Counted from the stretch's first letter, positions 16,453-26,573 are shown. The stretch is DNA of 64,000 nucleotides from Cognatiyoonia koreensis (GCF_900109295.1 NZ_FOIZ01000002.1:930001-994000); one strand, 5' to 3'. Notes: generated by a model not told the origin, from the letters alone. Program-made: numbers and translations.

Positions 16453-16476
16453 AAGGCGTGCTTCGGTGCGCCTTTT
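16453..16476 (+). terminator. UUCG-loop terminator closing the peptide array
   Basis: AAGGCGTGC (16453-16461) and GTGCGCCTT (16466-16474) pair over nine positions with two G-U wobbles, closed by a C(TTCG)G tetraloop and followed by TTT. Confidence 0.85.
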
Positions 16477-16482
16477 TCGTTT

Positions 16483-17505
16483 CTAACGCCGCGCCATCAT
16501 TGCAAGACGGATCAAAGTGCGTTCCATCAGGGCTTGTGTCGGGGCTGGATTCGCAGACCGCATCTGCAAATCAGTGTCCGTCAATGTGGTCAGCGCCTTT
16601 TCCAGCCTGTCGCGTCCCCAATGGCTTGCCTGACGTGCGATTTTGTCCCGACGTGGGCCAAAAACGGGCGGGCGTAACCGTCCGATACCCGCACCCGGAC
16701 CGCCGGGATCAGATGCAACAACATGCAGCCGCCGGAAATGACGCATCGCCATGATGCACAACGTAATCGGAAGCACACCTTGTGCGTAAAGATTCCGAAG
16801 GGTCGGCCCGAGCTGATCTGTCTGACCACTCGTAACGACATCAAGCACATCGTCCATATCGACATCGGCGGACTGTGGCGCGCATGCGTTCACTTCGGCA
16901 ATCGTTAGGGGGTCCGGATCATTGCGTTTGTATAGACCGATCTTTTCAACAGTCTGGCGAAAATCACCGGGTTCGAGCGACTGAGCGAGCGAGAATACCG
17001 CATCCATCACATCGCGGGGCGGTGCGCTCAGCCCAGCATTGTTCAGCGTTGCTTCGATGTCGTCGCGGCTGGGCGGGTCGTCATAGATGCCGATCGCGAC
17101 TGCTGCAGGATGCCCCTCGAATACCTTGCGCAAGGCGGATTTCGCAGTCAGCTGTCCTGCAGTCACGACCAGTTGCGCATCGCCGTCCTGCCAATCAGCA
17201 AGCGCCGTCGCGAGTGTTTTTGACAAACCGTCCGTCGCATCTTCAACGAATGCGACCCGATGACCGGGAAAAAACCCTTGCGCTTTGATCGCGTCATTGA
17301 CGAGAGCGGGGTCCTTGCGCAGGTCAGCGCCGTTTATACGGGTCAGGCGCATTTCTTCTTCGCCTTGTGGCCCGACAAGTGCGAGGATCGCCTCTTGTCG
17401 CTTGCCTGCAACTCGCATCGGATCGGCACCAAAGATCAACAGCCCTGCATGTTTTGGGTCGGGTGACTTCAGATACCCGTTCGCCTGGGCACCTGACATC
17501 TTCAT
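16483..17505 (-). CDS. holA: DNA polymerase III delta subunit HolA
   Basis: A protein of 340 residues, normal for the clamp-loader delta subunit. Recognisable parts are LLIFGADPMRVAGKRQEA near the start, FFPGHRVAFVEDATD, the QLTAKSALRKVFE segment and the C-terminal LCIMAMRHFRRLHVV region. It opens the sliding clamp during loading. It overlaps the end of lptE by four bases, giving the leuS-lptE-holA operon that is conserved in Alphaproteobacteria. The gene ends seven nt from the terminator of the peptide array on the other strand. Confidence 0.92.
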   Translation of the reverse strand: MKMSGAQANGYLKSPDPKHAGLLIFGADPMRVAGKRQEAILALVGPQGEEEMRLTRINGADLRKDPALVNDAIKAQGFFPGHRVAFVEDATDGLSKTLATALADWQDGDAQLVVTAGQLTAKSALRKVFEGHPAAVAIGIYDDPPSRDDIEATLNNAGLSAPPRDVMDAVFSLAQSLEPGDFRQTVEKIGLYKRNDPDPLTIAEVNACAPQSADVDMDDVLDVVTSGQTDQLGPTLRNLYAQGVLPITLCIMAMRHFRRLHVVASDPGGPGAGIGRLRPPVFGPRRDKIARQASHWGRDRLEKALTTLTDTDLQMRSANPAPTQALMERTLIRLAMMARR

Positions 17506-17972
17506 TCGTTGATCGCCAGTATCATGTCCGCGACGACAAGATCGGCCAATGAACGGGCAAGCCGGTTGCGTGCATCAGCTTCTGCGGCCTGCGTGGCAAC
17601 CGTCGATCCAGTCGCGGAATAGCTGGTGAAGGTGCGGACTGTGCCTGCGCCAACCTGTCCCCCGCTTTCAGAGCCAAGTACCCAATCGACCGCACCGCGA
17701 ATGTCAAAGCGCGTCGTATCGCCAACGGCAGAGACCGCGGCAACATTGCGAGCCTCGCGCTGGGTCAGTGTCAGCGTATAGACAGGAGAGGTCGCGCGCC
17801 CGATCTGGTCCTCGATAGCTGTGCGCAAGGCGAACCCGGTGACGGTATCAGGCGCAATGACATGCACCTGATTGCGCAGCCCTTCGGCACTGCGGCGCGG
17901 TCCGAAAGCGGGTGTGAAACCGCATGCGGGCATGGCGCAGAGCGCCAGCAGGACAGCGCGTCTAGACGACAA
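17502..17972 (-). CDS. lptE: LPS-assembly lipoprotein LptE
   Basis: A protein of 156 residues. The signal [18 protein letters not shown] has a lipobox-like MPAC (less usual, Pro at -2) followed by GFTPAFGP, typical of LptE in this order. The rest is the small alpha/beta LptE fold: [29 protein letters not shown] and a C-terminal helix [16 protein letters not shown]. It plugs the LptD barrel in the outer membrane and helps insert LPS. It overlaps leuS by 11 nt and holA by four, so it is translated as part of one message. Confidence 0.85.
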   Translation of the reverse strand: MSSRRAVLLALCAMPACGFTPAFGPRRSAEGLRNQVHVIAPDTVTGFALRTAIEDQIGRATSPVYTLTLTQREARNVAAVSAVGDTTRFDIRGAVDWVLGSESGGQVGAGTVRTFTSYSATGSTVATQAAEADARNRLARSLADLVVADMILAINE

Positions 17973-20508
17973 TGTTCACAATCCGACCTGGCACCACGAT
18001 AACCTTTTTGGGTGTCGCGCCATCCAGCGCTTTGACCACATTCTCCTGTGCCAGTGCGAGCGCTTCAACATCAGTCTTGTCCAACGCCTTGTCCACGCTG
18101 ATTTCCGCGCGCCGTTTGCCGTTAATCTGGATCGGCATTGTCACCGTATCTTCGACAAGAAGGCTTTCATCCGCGATGGGCCAGCTGGCGTTTGCAATTA
18201 GGCCCTTACCGTCAAACATCGTCCAGATTTCCTCGGACAAATGCGGTGTCATGGGCGACATAAGCTGTGCAAGGGTCATCGCAGCCTCGCGTTTTGCCAT
18301 TGCACCCGCTTTCGATTTGGCCAGAACATTCACAAAACCATAGATCTTGGCAATGGCTGCGTTAAACCCAAAACTTTCAATCCCAAGTGTCACGTCCTTG
18401 ATCGTAGCGTGCATGGCCTTGATCAAATCATTATCAGCGTCGTTCGCAGCAGTCTGGTCCGCTTTGACGTCATTTGCGATACGATAGACCCGCCCAAGGA
18501 ATTTGTTCGCCGCCTCGGCACCGCTGGCCGTCCATTCGACATCACGTTCCGGCGGGCTATCGGACAGCACGAACCAACGGGCGGTGTCCGCCCCATATTC
18601 GCGCACGATATTGGCGGGATCGACGACATTATTCTTTGATTTTGACATCTTTGCAGATGGGATAACCGCAACTTCGGCCCCGGTTGATTTCAGAAACGCC
18701 TTCTCGCCCTTGATGTCGACCTCTTCAGGATAGTGGTAGACCGCCTTGCCGTTCTTCTCGGATTTGTAAATCGCATGCGTCACCATGCCTTGCGTAAACA
18801 AGGCATCAAAGGGCTCTTCAGTCCCCTGCGGCAAATGTCCCGTCATGCGCATCGCACGCGCAAAAAACCGGGAATAAAGCAGGTGAAGGATCGCATGCTC
18901 GATTCCGCCGATATACTGGTCAACATTCATCCAGTAAGCAGCATCTTCAAGGTTCGTTGGCGTGTCGGCACGTGGGGATGTGAAACGTGCAAAATACCAT
19001 GATGAATCCACAAAGGTATCCATCGTGTCGGTTTCACGCCGGGCCGCTTTCCCGCAGGACGGGCAAGCGCAGTCGCGCCATGTTGGGTGACGGTCCAACG
19101 GGTTGCCGGGAATGTCGAACGTCACATCGTCAGGCAGTTTGACCGGTAGGTTTTCTTTCTTTTCCGGGACGACACCGCAATCGTCACAGTGAACGACCGG
19201 GATAGGGCAGCCCCAATAACGCTGACGCGACAGGCCCCAATCACGCAAGCGGTACTTTGTCTGACCTTTTCCAAGACCTTTCGCCTCAAAATAATCGATT
19301 GTCGCGTCGATACCTTCATGGCTGGTCGCTTCGGTCAATCCGGCGAAGTGATCGATGTAGACGACCTTTTCCGTTTTTGCGGGAACCAGCGCTTCGGATG
19401 CAACCGCAACATCCTCTCCAGGCATGTGGAAGGCATTCCGCACCTCCAGATCGTATTTGCGCGCGAAATCGAGATCGCGCTGATCATGCGCCGGGCAGCC
19501 AAATACCGCACCAGTTCCGTAATCCATCAGGACGAAGTTGCCGACCCAGACGGGCAGTTTCTGATCCGGATAAATCGGATGCTGCACGGTCAAACCGGTA
19601 TCAAGGCCCTTCTTTTCGGCTTTCTCCATCGCCGCTTCGGTCGTATCCATCTTTCGCGTTTCAGCGATGAATGATGCAATCTCTGCGTTGTCGGCGGCCA
19701 AATCCCTCGAAAGTGGATGTTCAGGCGAAATCGCGATAAAACTCGCGCCTCGCATGGTGTCCGGGCGGGTGGAATAGCAGATGATTGGATCTCCGCCGTC
19801 TGCCCGCTGAAAGGGGATCTCGATTCCGCGGGATTTTCCGATCCAGTTCGCCTGCATCAGTTTCACCTTGGCAGGCCAATTGTCCAAGTGATCAATCGCG
19901 TCCAGCAGTTCCTCGGAATAATCTGAAATCTTGAAAAACCACTGCGTCAGCTCTCGCTTTTCGACCTCTGCGCCAGACCGCCATCCCTTGCCGTCAATCA
20001 CCTGCTCGTTGGCAAGCACGGTCATATCGACCGGGTCCCAGTTCACCACCGCATTCTTGCGATAAACCAGCCCCCTCTCCATGAAGTCGATGAACATGGA
20101 CTGCTGTTGGCCATAATATTCCGGATCACAGGTCGCCAGCTCGCGTGACCAGTCCAGCGACCAACCCAGCGGCTTCATCTGCGCCTTCATTTCGGCGATG
20201 TTACCATAAGTGTACTCAGCGGGATGACCACCTGTCGCCATGGCCGCGTTTTCCGCGGGCATCCCGAAGGCATCCCAGCCCATCGGGTGCAGGACATTGT
20301 GCCCGGTAGCCAGTTTGTAACGCGCGATCACATCGCCCATCGTGTAATTGCGCACGTGTCCGATATGGATTCGACCCGACGGGTAGGGGAACATTTCCAG
20401 CACGTAGTACTTAGGCTTGTCATCGCTGCGGACGGCCTTGAAGGTTTCCGCTTTGTCCCAGGCGGATTGCCATTTTGGTTCGATTTCGGCAGGCGTATAA
20501 GTGGACAT
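17962..20508 (-). CDS. leuS: leucyl-tRNA synthetase
   Basis: A protein of 848 residues from the ATG at 20508 (the frame also allows a TTG four codons upstream). It has the class I signatures: [15 protein letters not shown] (HIGH motif) near residue 45 and KMSKSKNNV near 615, the editing domain with [15 protein letters not shown] around 335, and the zinc-binding cysteine cluster (CDDC and later CACPSC). It charges tRNA-Leu. It is the first gene of the leuS-lptE-holA operon. Confidence 0.97.
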   Translation of the reverse strand: MSTYTPAEIEPKWQSAWDKAETFKAVRSDDKPKYYVLEMFPYPSGRIHIGHVRNYTMGDVIARYKLATGHNVLHPMGWDAFGMPAENAAMATGGHPAEYTYGNIAEMKAQMKPLGWSLDWSRELATCDPEYYGQQQSMFIDFMERGLVYRKNAVVNWDPVDMTVLANEQVIDGKGWRSGAEVEKRELTQWFFKISDYSEELLDAIDHLDNWPAKVKLMQANWIGKSRGIEIPFQRADGGDPIICYSTRPDTMRGASFIAISPEHPLSRDLAADNAEIASFIAETRKMDTTEAAMEKAEKKGLDTGLTVQHPIYPDQKLPVWVGNFVLMDYGTGAVFGCPAHDQRDLDFARKYDLEVRNAFHMPGEDVAVASEALVPAKTEKVVYIDHFAGLTEATSHEGIDATIDYFEAKGLGKGQTKYRLRDWGLSRQRYWGCPIPVVHCDDCGVVPEKKENLPVKLPDDVTFDIPGNPLDRHPTWRDCACPSCGKAARRETDTMDTFVDSSWYFARFTSPRADTPTNLEDAAYWMNVDQYIGGIEHAILHLLYSRFFARAMRMTGHLPQGTEEPFDALFTQGMVTHAIYKSEKNGKAVYHYPEEVDIKGEKAFLKSTGAEVAVIPSAKMSKSKNNVVDPANIVREYGADTARWFVLSDSPPERDVEWTASGAEAANKFLGRVYRIANDVKADQTAANDADNDLIKAMHATIKDVTLGIESFGFNAAIAKIYGFVNVLAKSKAGAMAKREAAMTLAQLMSPMTPHLSEEIWTMFDGKGLIANASWPIADESLLVEDTVTMPIQINGKRRAEISVDKALDKTDVEALALAQENVVKALDGATPKKVIVVPGRIVNIVV

Positions 20509-20577
20509 TACATCTCTCAAATCTCAAACGCCGGACACGTGGCCCGGCGTGCTATCAGGCCCGAAACGGGAAGGTGT

Positions 20578-21012
20578 CTAAAGATTGCCGTCCGCGACGC
20601 GTAGCTGGCGGGCGCGTGTCAGGATGGCGTCTTCAATGGCGCGTTGCGTTTCGACGCTGGCTGGACCGCTGCGCGTCAGGATCGCGACGTTCAAGGCGCG
20701 GGCGTCAAGGGCGGGGTCCGTGATATAGACAGTCGCGCGATAGGCGCGGCTTCCGCCCGGAGGTGTTCCATACCCGGTGACGATCACACCTGTGAACGGA
20801 TCAACACTTTGTACAGGAAGAAAATTCAGCACATCCAGTGACGCCGCCCAAAGATAACGGTTCACGGCAACAGCCTCGGCACCATTGGTGCGCACGGCTT
20901 GCCGGACGGCACCGTCTGCCGGGGCATTTCCGCGAAACAACCCACAGGCCGAGAGGCCAAGGACAACAGTCAAAAGAAGAATGGCGCGGCCAGTACGGGC
21001 AGGTGCAGTCAA
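20578..21012 (-). CDS. DUF3576 lipoprotein
   Basis: A protein of 144 residues with a clear lipobox (LSAC, Cys23), so probably lipid-anchored in the envelope. The rest (RQAVRTNGAEAVAVNRYLWAAS, DVLNFLPVQSVDPFTGVIVTG) matches the DUF3576 family, found upstream of leuS in Rhodobacteraceae and of unknown function. It is 69 nt upstream of leuS on the same strand and may be its first cistron. Confidence 0.8.
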   Translation of the reverse strand: MTAPARTGRAILLLTVVLGLSACGLFRGNAPADGAVRQAVRTNGAEAVAVNRYLWAASLDVLNFLPVQSVDPFTGVIVTGYGTPPGGSRAYRATVYITDPALDARALNVAILTRSGPASVETQRAIEDAILTRARQLRVADGNL

Positions 21013-21083
21013 CGTCTTATTCCCAACAAGTAACTTGGCGGAATGTGTAACGAAGGGACGGGCGCGTCACAAGCGTTAGCACA

Positions 21084-21114
21084 AAAAGAAAGAGCGGCCC
21101 CGAGGGACCGCTCT
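21084..21114 (-). terminator. Rho-independent terminator after the porin gene
   Basis: Inverted repeat AGAGCGG-CC and GG-CCGCTCT at 21091-21114. On the minus strand it is followed by TTCTTTTTG, about 24 nt after the porin stop. Confidence 0.85.
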
Positions 21115-21137
21115 GACTTAGATCATTTCACGTTCGA

Positions 21138-22232
21138 TTAGAATGTGAAGGAAACCTGAACAGTCGTACCGTGCAGGTACTCTGGATCACCGATTTCGTC
21201 GTTGCCAACATTGCCTTCGTCTTCCGCATAGGAAACGAGAAGCTCTGCGCCACCGCCGAGGTCATACTCACCAGCAACGTAGTAAGCGTCGGAGTCAGCG
21301 GACTCGTCGTTGACCAGGTAACCAGCAAGAACAGTCAGACCGTTGCCTACGTCGTAGGAACCTTCAACACCGTAAGAGTCGGATGTGTCAGCGTTGTCTG
21401 CATCTGCAACGTCGTAGAATGCTTCAACCGCGATTGGGCCGTCTGCGTATTCTGCGGACAGACCGTAGTCGTCAGATCCACCATCGTTCATGGTGTAGTA
21501 GCCGCCAACAGTGACAGGACCAACAGGATAAGAAATCTGGATACCTGTGGATGTCACGGCTGTGTTGTCAGCGTATGCAACAGTGATGTCTGCGCCAGCA
21601 ACAGAAGTCGAAACACCTACAGCGTAGATTTCTGGTGTTGGGCCGAATTCTTCCTGATAGGCGAATTCAACGTCAACGGAACCGAATGAACCAGAAACGT
21701 AAACCTGCATGGCGTCGAGATCTTCGCCTGTCAGGTCGTTGCCGCCTTCACCGTCAACACCGAAAGATACGGCTGCGGAGAAACCAGCGATTTCTGTTTC
21801 ACCAACCAGGATGCCTTCGAAGTCGGCAGTGATCAGGTGTGTGTCTTGGTCATTGAAAGTCTCGGCTTCCATGCCGTCAACCAGACCAGCGCGGTCTTCT
21901 GCAACTGGATCAACGTCACCGAAAGACAGCTTGGAAGAACCAGCTTCAACTGTCAGGACGTAGTCGCTTGATGTCACAGGGTTGCCAAGGCCTTCTTCGC
22001 CCTCGTCAACGATGTTCAGACCAAAAGTTGCTGTTGCAACAACGCCGTTGTCGAGTGCAGCAGTCGCTGTCACGTCAACGTCGGCAGACCAGTAGAAGCC
22101 ATCTTCGATGTCATCATTGTAGCCAAGTTCAGCTTCACCAGCGAAACCAATACCCGGTGTCGCGTGGCCGTCGGCTGCTGCGGCGCCAGCAAAGGCAACC
22201 AGGGCAGTCGAGGTAAGAAGGATGCTTTTCAT
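21138..22232 (-). CDS. outer-membrane porin, acidic marine type
   Basis: A protein of 364 residues with signal MKSILLTSTALVAFAGAAAA. Alternating beta strands end in VQVSFTF, whose terminal Phe is the BAM recognition signal. It resembles the porin family of Rhodobacteraceae, with many Asp/Glu in the loops and codons biased as in a highly expressed gene. It would form a trimeric diffusion channel. It is monocistronic: a 233-nt upstream region and a strong terminator frame it. Confidence 0.9.
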   Translation of the reverse strand: MKSILLTSTALVAFAGAAAADGHATPGIGFAGEAELGYNDDIEDGFYWSADVDVTATAALDNGVVATATFGLNIVDEGEEGLGNPVTSSDYVLTVEAGSSKLSFGDVDPVAEDRAGLVDGMEAETFNDQDTHLITADFEGILVGETEIAGFSAAVSFGVDGEGGNDLTGEDLDAMQVYVSGSFGSVDVEFAYQEEFGPTPEIYAVGVSTSVAGADITVAYADNTAVTSTGIQISYPVGPVTVGGYYTMNDGGSDDYGLSAEYADGPIAVEAFYDVADADNADTSDSYGVEGSYDVGNGLTVLAGYLVNDESADSDAYYVAGEYDLGGGAELLVSYAEDEGNVGNDEIGDPEYLHGTTVQVSFTF

Positions 22233-22465
22233 GGATTATTCCCTCGTGTTTGCATTCCCAGAGATGCCAGTATTCCGGCATTGATGATGTATTTGCGCCT
22301 CTAAGCCTGCACACTCAAGATAATTACCAAGTGTTTAGCCGTGTCGGAGATAAATGATGCACGAAGGCCACACACGGTTTTGTTGCCCTTCTTGCATGAC
22401 ATTCCCCGTCAGACGCACTATTTCCTACCTCCATTGGAAACTTCCAACGATTACAGGAGACTGCT

Positions 22466-23119
22466 GTGTCCCTAGCAGAGATAAACGCACGTATCGCAAA
22501 GGCTGTGGATAAGTCGGGACGGGCATCGGACGCCGTCACTCTGATCGCGGTTTCAAAGGTGCAACCGCACGAGCGAGTCGTTGCGGTGTTGGAAGAAGGT
22601 CACAGAATCTTCGGGGAGAACAAGGTGCAGGAGGCCGCAAGCAAATGGCCGGATTTCCGCAAAACCTACCAGGGAATCGATTTGCATCTGATCGGACCCC
22701 TACAGACCAACAAGGCGCGGCAGGCGATGGAACTTGCCGACAGCATCCACACGCTCGATCGCCCGAAGCTCGCAAATACGATCGCGCGGCTCGCGCAGGA
22801 GTTAGGCAAATGTCCTGATCTGTTCATTCAGGTGAACACTGGAGAAGAACCACAAAAGGCCGGGGTGCTTCCGGAAGAAGCCGATCAATTCATTGCAGAG
22901 GCGCAAGGCATGGATCTGCCGATCAAAGGGCTGATGTGTATACCGCCTGTTGAAGAGGAACCGTCACTGCATTTTGCGTTGCTTGGCAAGATTGCTGAAC
23001 GCAACGGGCTGAACGGCCTCTCGATGGGCATGAGCAGCGATTTCGAGACCGCTATCGCGCTCGGGGCGACTCATATTCGCGTCGGGTCCGCTATTTTTGG
23101 CGAACGCGACTACGGATGA
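22466..23119 (+). CDS. YggS/PLPBP-family pyridoxal-phosphate homeostasis protein
   Basis: A protein of 217 residues with a GTG start and AGGAGA six nt upstream. Lys31 in LIAVSKVQP is the expected PLP Schiff-base lysine; FGENKVQEA, LHLIGPLQTNKAR and GLSMGMSSDFETAIALGATHIRVGSAIFG are family signatures. It is a single-domain alpha/beta barrel that keeps free PLP available and buffered. Its stop overlaps the RluA-type gene by ATGA. Confidence 0.95.
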   Translation: MSLAEINARIAKAVDKSGRASDAVTLIAVSKVQPHERVVAVLEEGHRIFGENKVQEAASKWPDFRKTYQGIDLHLIGPLQTNKARQAMELADSIHTLDRPKLANTIARLAQELGKCPDLFIQVNTGEEPQKAGVLPEEADQFIAEAQGMDLPIKGLMCIPPVEEEPSLHFALLGKIAERNGLNGLSMGMSSDFETAIALGATHIRVGSAIFGERDYG

Positions 23120-23763
23120 ACGACGACTACAACCCTCCGCAGGACCCGCTTGATATCCTGCACGACGATCATGAAGTCTTGCTGGTTAACAAGCCAAGCG
23201 GTCTGCTTTCGGTGCCGGGCAAGGGCGATCACCTGTCTGATTGCCTGATAGCGCGTGTTCAGGCAGTGTTTCCGACAGCGCTCTTGGTGCACAGGCTGGA
23301 TCGCGACACATCGGGGGTGATGGTCTTTGCCCTGACACCTCATGCACAACGGCACCTCGGGCTTCAGTTTGAAAAGCGATACACGAAAAAGACCTATGTC
23401 GCGCGGGTTTGGGGGGATATCGCGGAAAAGACAGGGACCGTTGATTTGCCACTCATCGTCGATTGGCCCAACCGTCCCAAGCAGATGGTCGATCACGAAA
23501 ACGGAAGGCAGGCCGTGACGGATTGGCGCGTCATGCGCAAAGGCAATGGGGAAACGCGTGTGCGGCTGATGCCAAAAACGGGACGGTCGCATCAACTTCG
23601 GGTGCACATGCTGGCCATGGGACACCCCATCCTGGGCGATCCTTTCTATGCAGAAGGAAAGGCGCGAGATTTCCCGCGCCTTATGCTGCATTCGGAAACG
23701 CTGCAATTCCGTCATCCTGACGGTGGTCAGGGGATGCGGATCACAGCCAAAGCTCCGTTCTAA
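23116..23763 (+). CDS. RluA-family RNA pseudouridine synthase
   Basis: A protein of 215 residues. The catalytic motif HRLDRDTSGVMVFAL (59-73) with Asp62, the SVPGKG substrate loop and the RTHQLRVH-equivalent GRSHQLRVHMLAMGHPILGD all identify a single-domain synthase. There is no S4 domain, so it resembles the RluA-type enzymes that act on 23S rRNA or tRNA-32. It starts within the stop of the YggS gene and ends within the stop of the aldehyde dehydrogenase on the other strand (CTAA at 23760-23763). Confidence 0.93.
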   Translation: MNDDYNPPQDPLDILHDDHEVLLVNKPSGLLSVPGKGDHLSDCLIARVQAVFPTALLVHRLDRDTSGVMVFALTPHAQRHLGLQFEKRYTKKTYVARVWGDIAEKTGTVDLPLIVDWPNRPKQMVDHENGRQAVTDWRVMRKGNGETRVRLMPKTGRSHQLRVHMLAMGHPILGDPFYAEGKARDFPRLMLHSETLQFRHPDGGQGMRITAKAPF

Positions 23764-25202
23764 GCGGACGGATCCCAGCCCGAGACGGCTTTGACTTCAA
23801 GGAATTCCTCGATTCCCCAATGCCCGCCTTCTCGCGCGCGACCCGACATCTTCATGCCCCCGAACGGAGATCCGTTCGACCGCGACTGGCCGTTCATTTC
23901 GACCATGCCTGATTTCAGCGCACGCGCCATGCGGTTACGGCGGGCACCGTCCTGTGATTGGACATAGTTCGTCAGCCCGTACGCTGTGTCATTGGCAATC
24001 GCGATAGCGTCGGCTTCATCTTTGAACGGAATGATTGACAGAACGGGACCAAAAATTTCTTCCTGCGAGATGCGCATGTCATTCTTCACATCTGCAAAAA
24101 CGGTAGGGCGCACATAATACCCACGGTTCACGCCTTCGGGCAAACCGGGGCCGCCGGCAACGAGGCGTGCGCCTTCTTTCACGCCAACCTCGATCATATC
24201 CTGAATCTTGTCCCACTGGGTTTTGTTCACGACAGGACCGATATGTCGCCCGCTTTCGGTGGTCGGGCCAACCTTGATGCTGTCGGCAACCTCTGCAGCC
24301 TGTGCGACAGTTTGCTCATAAATACTTTCCTCGACCAGCATACGGGTCGGGGCATTACAGGACTGCCCTGTATTCTGCATGCAATGGATGACGCCACGCT
24401 TGACGGCCTTTTCGTCGGCATCAGCGAAGATGACGTTCGCCCCTTTGCCGCCCAACTCGAGCGTGACGCGTTTCAACGATTCGGCGGCTGCTTTCGAAAT
24501 GGCCTTTCCTGCGCGGGTCGATCCGGTAAAGCTGATCATCGCGACATCGGGATGTGAAGAAAGCTGATTGCCGACACCCGCACCATCCCCATTGACAAGG
24601 TTGAAGACACCAGGCGGCACGCCTGCGTCATGGACGAATTCAGCAAAAAGCAGCGATGAGAGGGGTGCTTCCTCGGACGGTTTCAACACGATAGTACAAC
24701 CGGCAAGCAAAGCAGGAATGACCTTCAGCGTGACCTGGTTCATCGGCCAGTTCCAAGGCGTGATGAGTCCGACGACGCCGATGGGCTCGAGAATGATACG
24801 GTCATTTGGCGTGTCGTCGCGCAGCGGGCGGTCCCAAACCATGTCTTCGAAAGCATCAAGAAAGCCTTGAAGGTGCCAGGGCAGACACGGTGCTTGCGAG
24901 TCGCGGGCAAGATCAATCGGTGCGCCCATCTCTTGCCGGATGGCTTCTGCCATTTCGTCAACGCGGGATTCATACTGTTCCAGAATGGCCCGAACGTAGC
25001 CTGCACGTGTTTTCGGATCAGATGCGGACCAAGTTGAAAATGCTGCTTTCGCCGCATGAACGGCCGCGTCGGTGTCAGCCTGATCCCCCAGTGAAATAAC
25101 GGCGCACACTTCTTCGGTCGCGGGGTCGATCACGTCGCAATCCCGCGGTGTTTTCGGTGCGACCCACGCCCCGTTGATATAGAAATGCTTGTCGTTGCGC
25201 AT
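23760..25202 (-). CDS. NAD(P)-dependent aldehyde dehydrogenase
   Basis: A protein of 480 residues from the ATG at 25202, preceded by AAAGGGAATT; upstream in-frame codons lack a site. Family features: PWNWPMNQVTLKV, FTGSTRAGKAI (NAD loop), general base Glu in TLELGGKGANV and catalytic Cys in NTGQSCNAPTRM, then EEIFGPVLSIIPF. It oxidises aldehydes to acids; the substrate is unknown. The next gene is divergent, separated by about 125 nt. Confidence 0.92.
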   Translation of the reverse strand: MRNDKHFYINGAWVAPKTPRDCDVIDPATEEVCAVISLGDQADTDAAVHAAKAAFSTWSASDPKTRAGYVRAILEQYESRVDEMAEAIRQEMGAPIDLARDSQAPCLPWHLQGFLDAFEDMVWDRPLRDDTPNDRIILEPIGVVGLITPWNWPMNQVTLKVIPALLAGCTIVLKPSEEAPLSSLLFAEFVHDAGVPPGVFNLVNGDGAGVGNQLSSHPDVAMISFTGSTRAGKAISKAAAESLKRVTLELGGKGANVIFADADEKAVKRGVIHCMQNTGQSCNAPTRMLVEESIYEQTVAQAAEVADSIKVGPTTESGRHIGPVVNKTQWDKIQDMIEVGVKEGARLVAGGPGLPEGVNRGYYVRPTVFADVKNDMRISQEEIFGPVLSIIPFKDEADAIAIANDTAYGLTNYVQSQDGARRNRMARALKSGMVEMNGQSRSNGSPFGGMKMSGRAREGGHWGIEEFLEVKAVSGWDPSA

Positions 25203-25326
25203 GGCAATTCCCTTTTGTGTGACGGCCCACATTTGCACCAACAGTGAAAGGGCACAAGCACCTGTAGCATCCGCCATCGGATGATCTTATGTATGGTGCA
25301 AAGGCATCAATCAAAGGAGCTGCCCC

Positions 25327-25980
25327 ATGTCCCTGCGTATTAATGACACGATCCCGAACCTGACAGTCGAGACCGATCACGGCACATTCGCCTTGCACGA
25401 TTGGATCGGTGACAGCTGGGCGATCCTGTTCTCTCACCCAAAAGACTTCACACCGGTCTGCACTACAGAATTCGGAGCCGTGGCACAGCTTGCCGACGAA
25501 TGGGAAAAGCGCGGCACAAAGGTGATCGGTGTTTCCGTTGATGGCGTCGAAGATCACAAAAAGTGGAAAGGCGACATTGAAAAAGTCGCCGGTACAAAGG
25601 CAGGTTTTCCGATCATCGCGGATGCCGGTCTGGAAGTCTCCAAGGCTTTCGACATGTTGCCTGCCGAAGCCTATCTGCCAGATGGACGCACGCCTGCCGA
25701 TAGTGCAACAGTGCGCTCTGTCTTTATCATCGGCCCTGACAAGCAGTTGAAACTGTCCATGACCTACCCGATGACTGTTGGTCGAAATTTTGCAGAAGTT
25801 CTGCGTGCACTGGATGGCTTGCAAACATCAATTGGCAAGGGCGTCGCAACGCCTGCGAACTGGAATGTCGGCGACGACGTGATCATTCCAGCGACCGTTT
25901 CAAATGAAGACGCGCAAGCAAAGTTCGGCGATTTCACGACTGTCCTGCCATATCTGCGGACGACAAAGTTGAAAGACTGA
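25327..25980 (+). CDS. 1-Cys peroxiredoxin, Prx6 type
   Basis: A protein of 217 residues. The only cysteine is the peroxidatic one in DFTPVCTTEFGAV (41-53), with the upstream PKD and later Arg in VRSVFIIGPD. The long C-terminal arm after 150 (MTYPMTVGRNFAEVLRALDGLQ) is typical of Prx6. With no resolving cysteine it must be recycled by an outside thiol such as glutathione or thioredoxin. It removes peroxides in the cytoplasm. AAAGGAGCTG precedes the ATG. Confidence 0.95.
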   Translation: MSLRINDTIPNLTVETDHGTFALHDWIGDSWAILFSHPKDFTPVCTTEFGAVAQLADEWEKRGTKVIGVSVDGVEDHKKWKGDIEKVAGTKAGFPIIADAGLEVSKAFDMLPAEAYLPDGRTPADSATVRSVFIIGPDKQLKLSMTYPMTVGRNFAEVLRALDGLQTSIGKGVATPANWNVGDDVIIPATVSNEDAQAKFGDFTTVLPYLRTTKLKD

Positions 25981-25988
25981 GGCGATTC

Positions 25989-26019
25989 ATGGGGCAGGCC
26001 CGACGTGGACCTGCCCCAT
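25989..26019. terminator. hairpin between convergent peroxiredoxin and L,D-transpeptidase genes
   Basis: A 10-bp perfect stem, ATGGGGCAGG (25989-25998) and CCTGCCCCAT (26010-26019). T-tracts on both sides are short, so terminator strength is uncertain, but its position between converging genes fits. Confidence 0.65.
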
Positions 26020-26035
26020 TCTGATCCGGGCGCAG

Positions 26036-26572
26036 TCAGGTGACAAAGACCTGCGTGCCCGTTCGGACCCGTTGGTAAAGGTCGGTAACGTTTTCATTGG
26101 TCAGCCTCACACAGCCTGATGAAAACCCCTGTCCGATAGACCAAGGCTGATGCGTCCCATGAATGCGATAAAATGTTTCGTGTCCGCCCTGCGCGAGATA
26201 AAGCGCGGCTGCCCCCATCGGGTTTTGCGGATGGCGCCCGGGCAATCCCGCGCGGAACGGTCCATAGACCGCAGGTTCTTGACGGATCATGTTCTGCGTT
26301 GGTCGCCAGCTTGGCCACATCGCCTTGCGGCTGATGGTTGCCTGCCCACGAAATTCGCGCCCCGCCGCACCGACTGCAACACCATAGCGCAGCGCCCGGT
26401 TCCCACCGGTTGTCAGGTAAAGAAAGCGTTGCGTCGTGTTTACATGGATTTGGCCGGCCGGATATGACCGGTTCATCGTCACGATATGCCGATCATAGAT
26501 ATTACCGGCGTCCGCGGTGCTGGAAAGCGCTGTACAAGCGGCGAAACCTGTCAGGAAATCACGTCGTTTCAT
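26036..26572 (-). CDS. exported L,D-transpeptidase (YkuD), copy A
   Basis: A protein of 178 residues starting at ATG 26572. MKRRDFLTGFAACTALSS is a Tat-like export signal. The YkuD core has His138 in YRIHGT and catalytic Cys154 in SSGCVRLTNE. It would form meso-DAP cross-links in peptidoglycan or attach proteins to it. The core motifs are shared with the neighbouring copy B (PSWRPTQNMI, YGPFR-GLPG, NPMGA-ALYL). A hairpin with a T-run abuts its start, so its ribosome site is unusual. Confidence 0.9.
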   Translation of the reverse strand: MKRRDFLTGFAACTALSSTADAGNIYDRHIVTMNRSYPAGQIHVNTTQRFLYLTTGGNRALRYGVAVGAAGREFRGQATISRKAMWPSWRPTQNMIRQEPAVYGPFRAGLPGRHPQNPMGAAALYLAQGGHETFYRIHGTHQPWSIGQGFSSGCVRLTNENVTDLYQRVRTGTQVFVT

Positions 26573-26573
26573 C

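Noticed and set aside
15412..16474. CRISPR-like or rolling-circle repeat in the peptide array
   Set aside because: Repeats are gene-length paralogues with terminators, not 24-40-bp direct repeats with unique spacers, and no cas genes are present.
22339..22377. CCGTGT/ACACGG inverted repeat upstream of the YggS gene
   Set aside because: Only six base pairs with a long spacer; could be chance, and no T-run or known operator fits.
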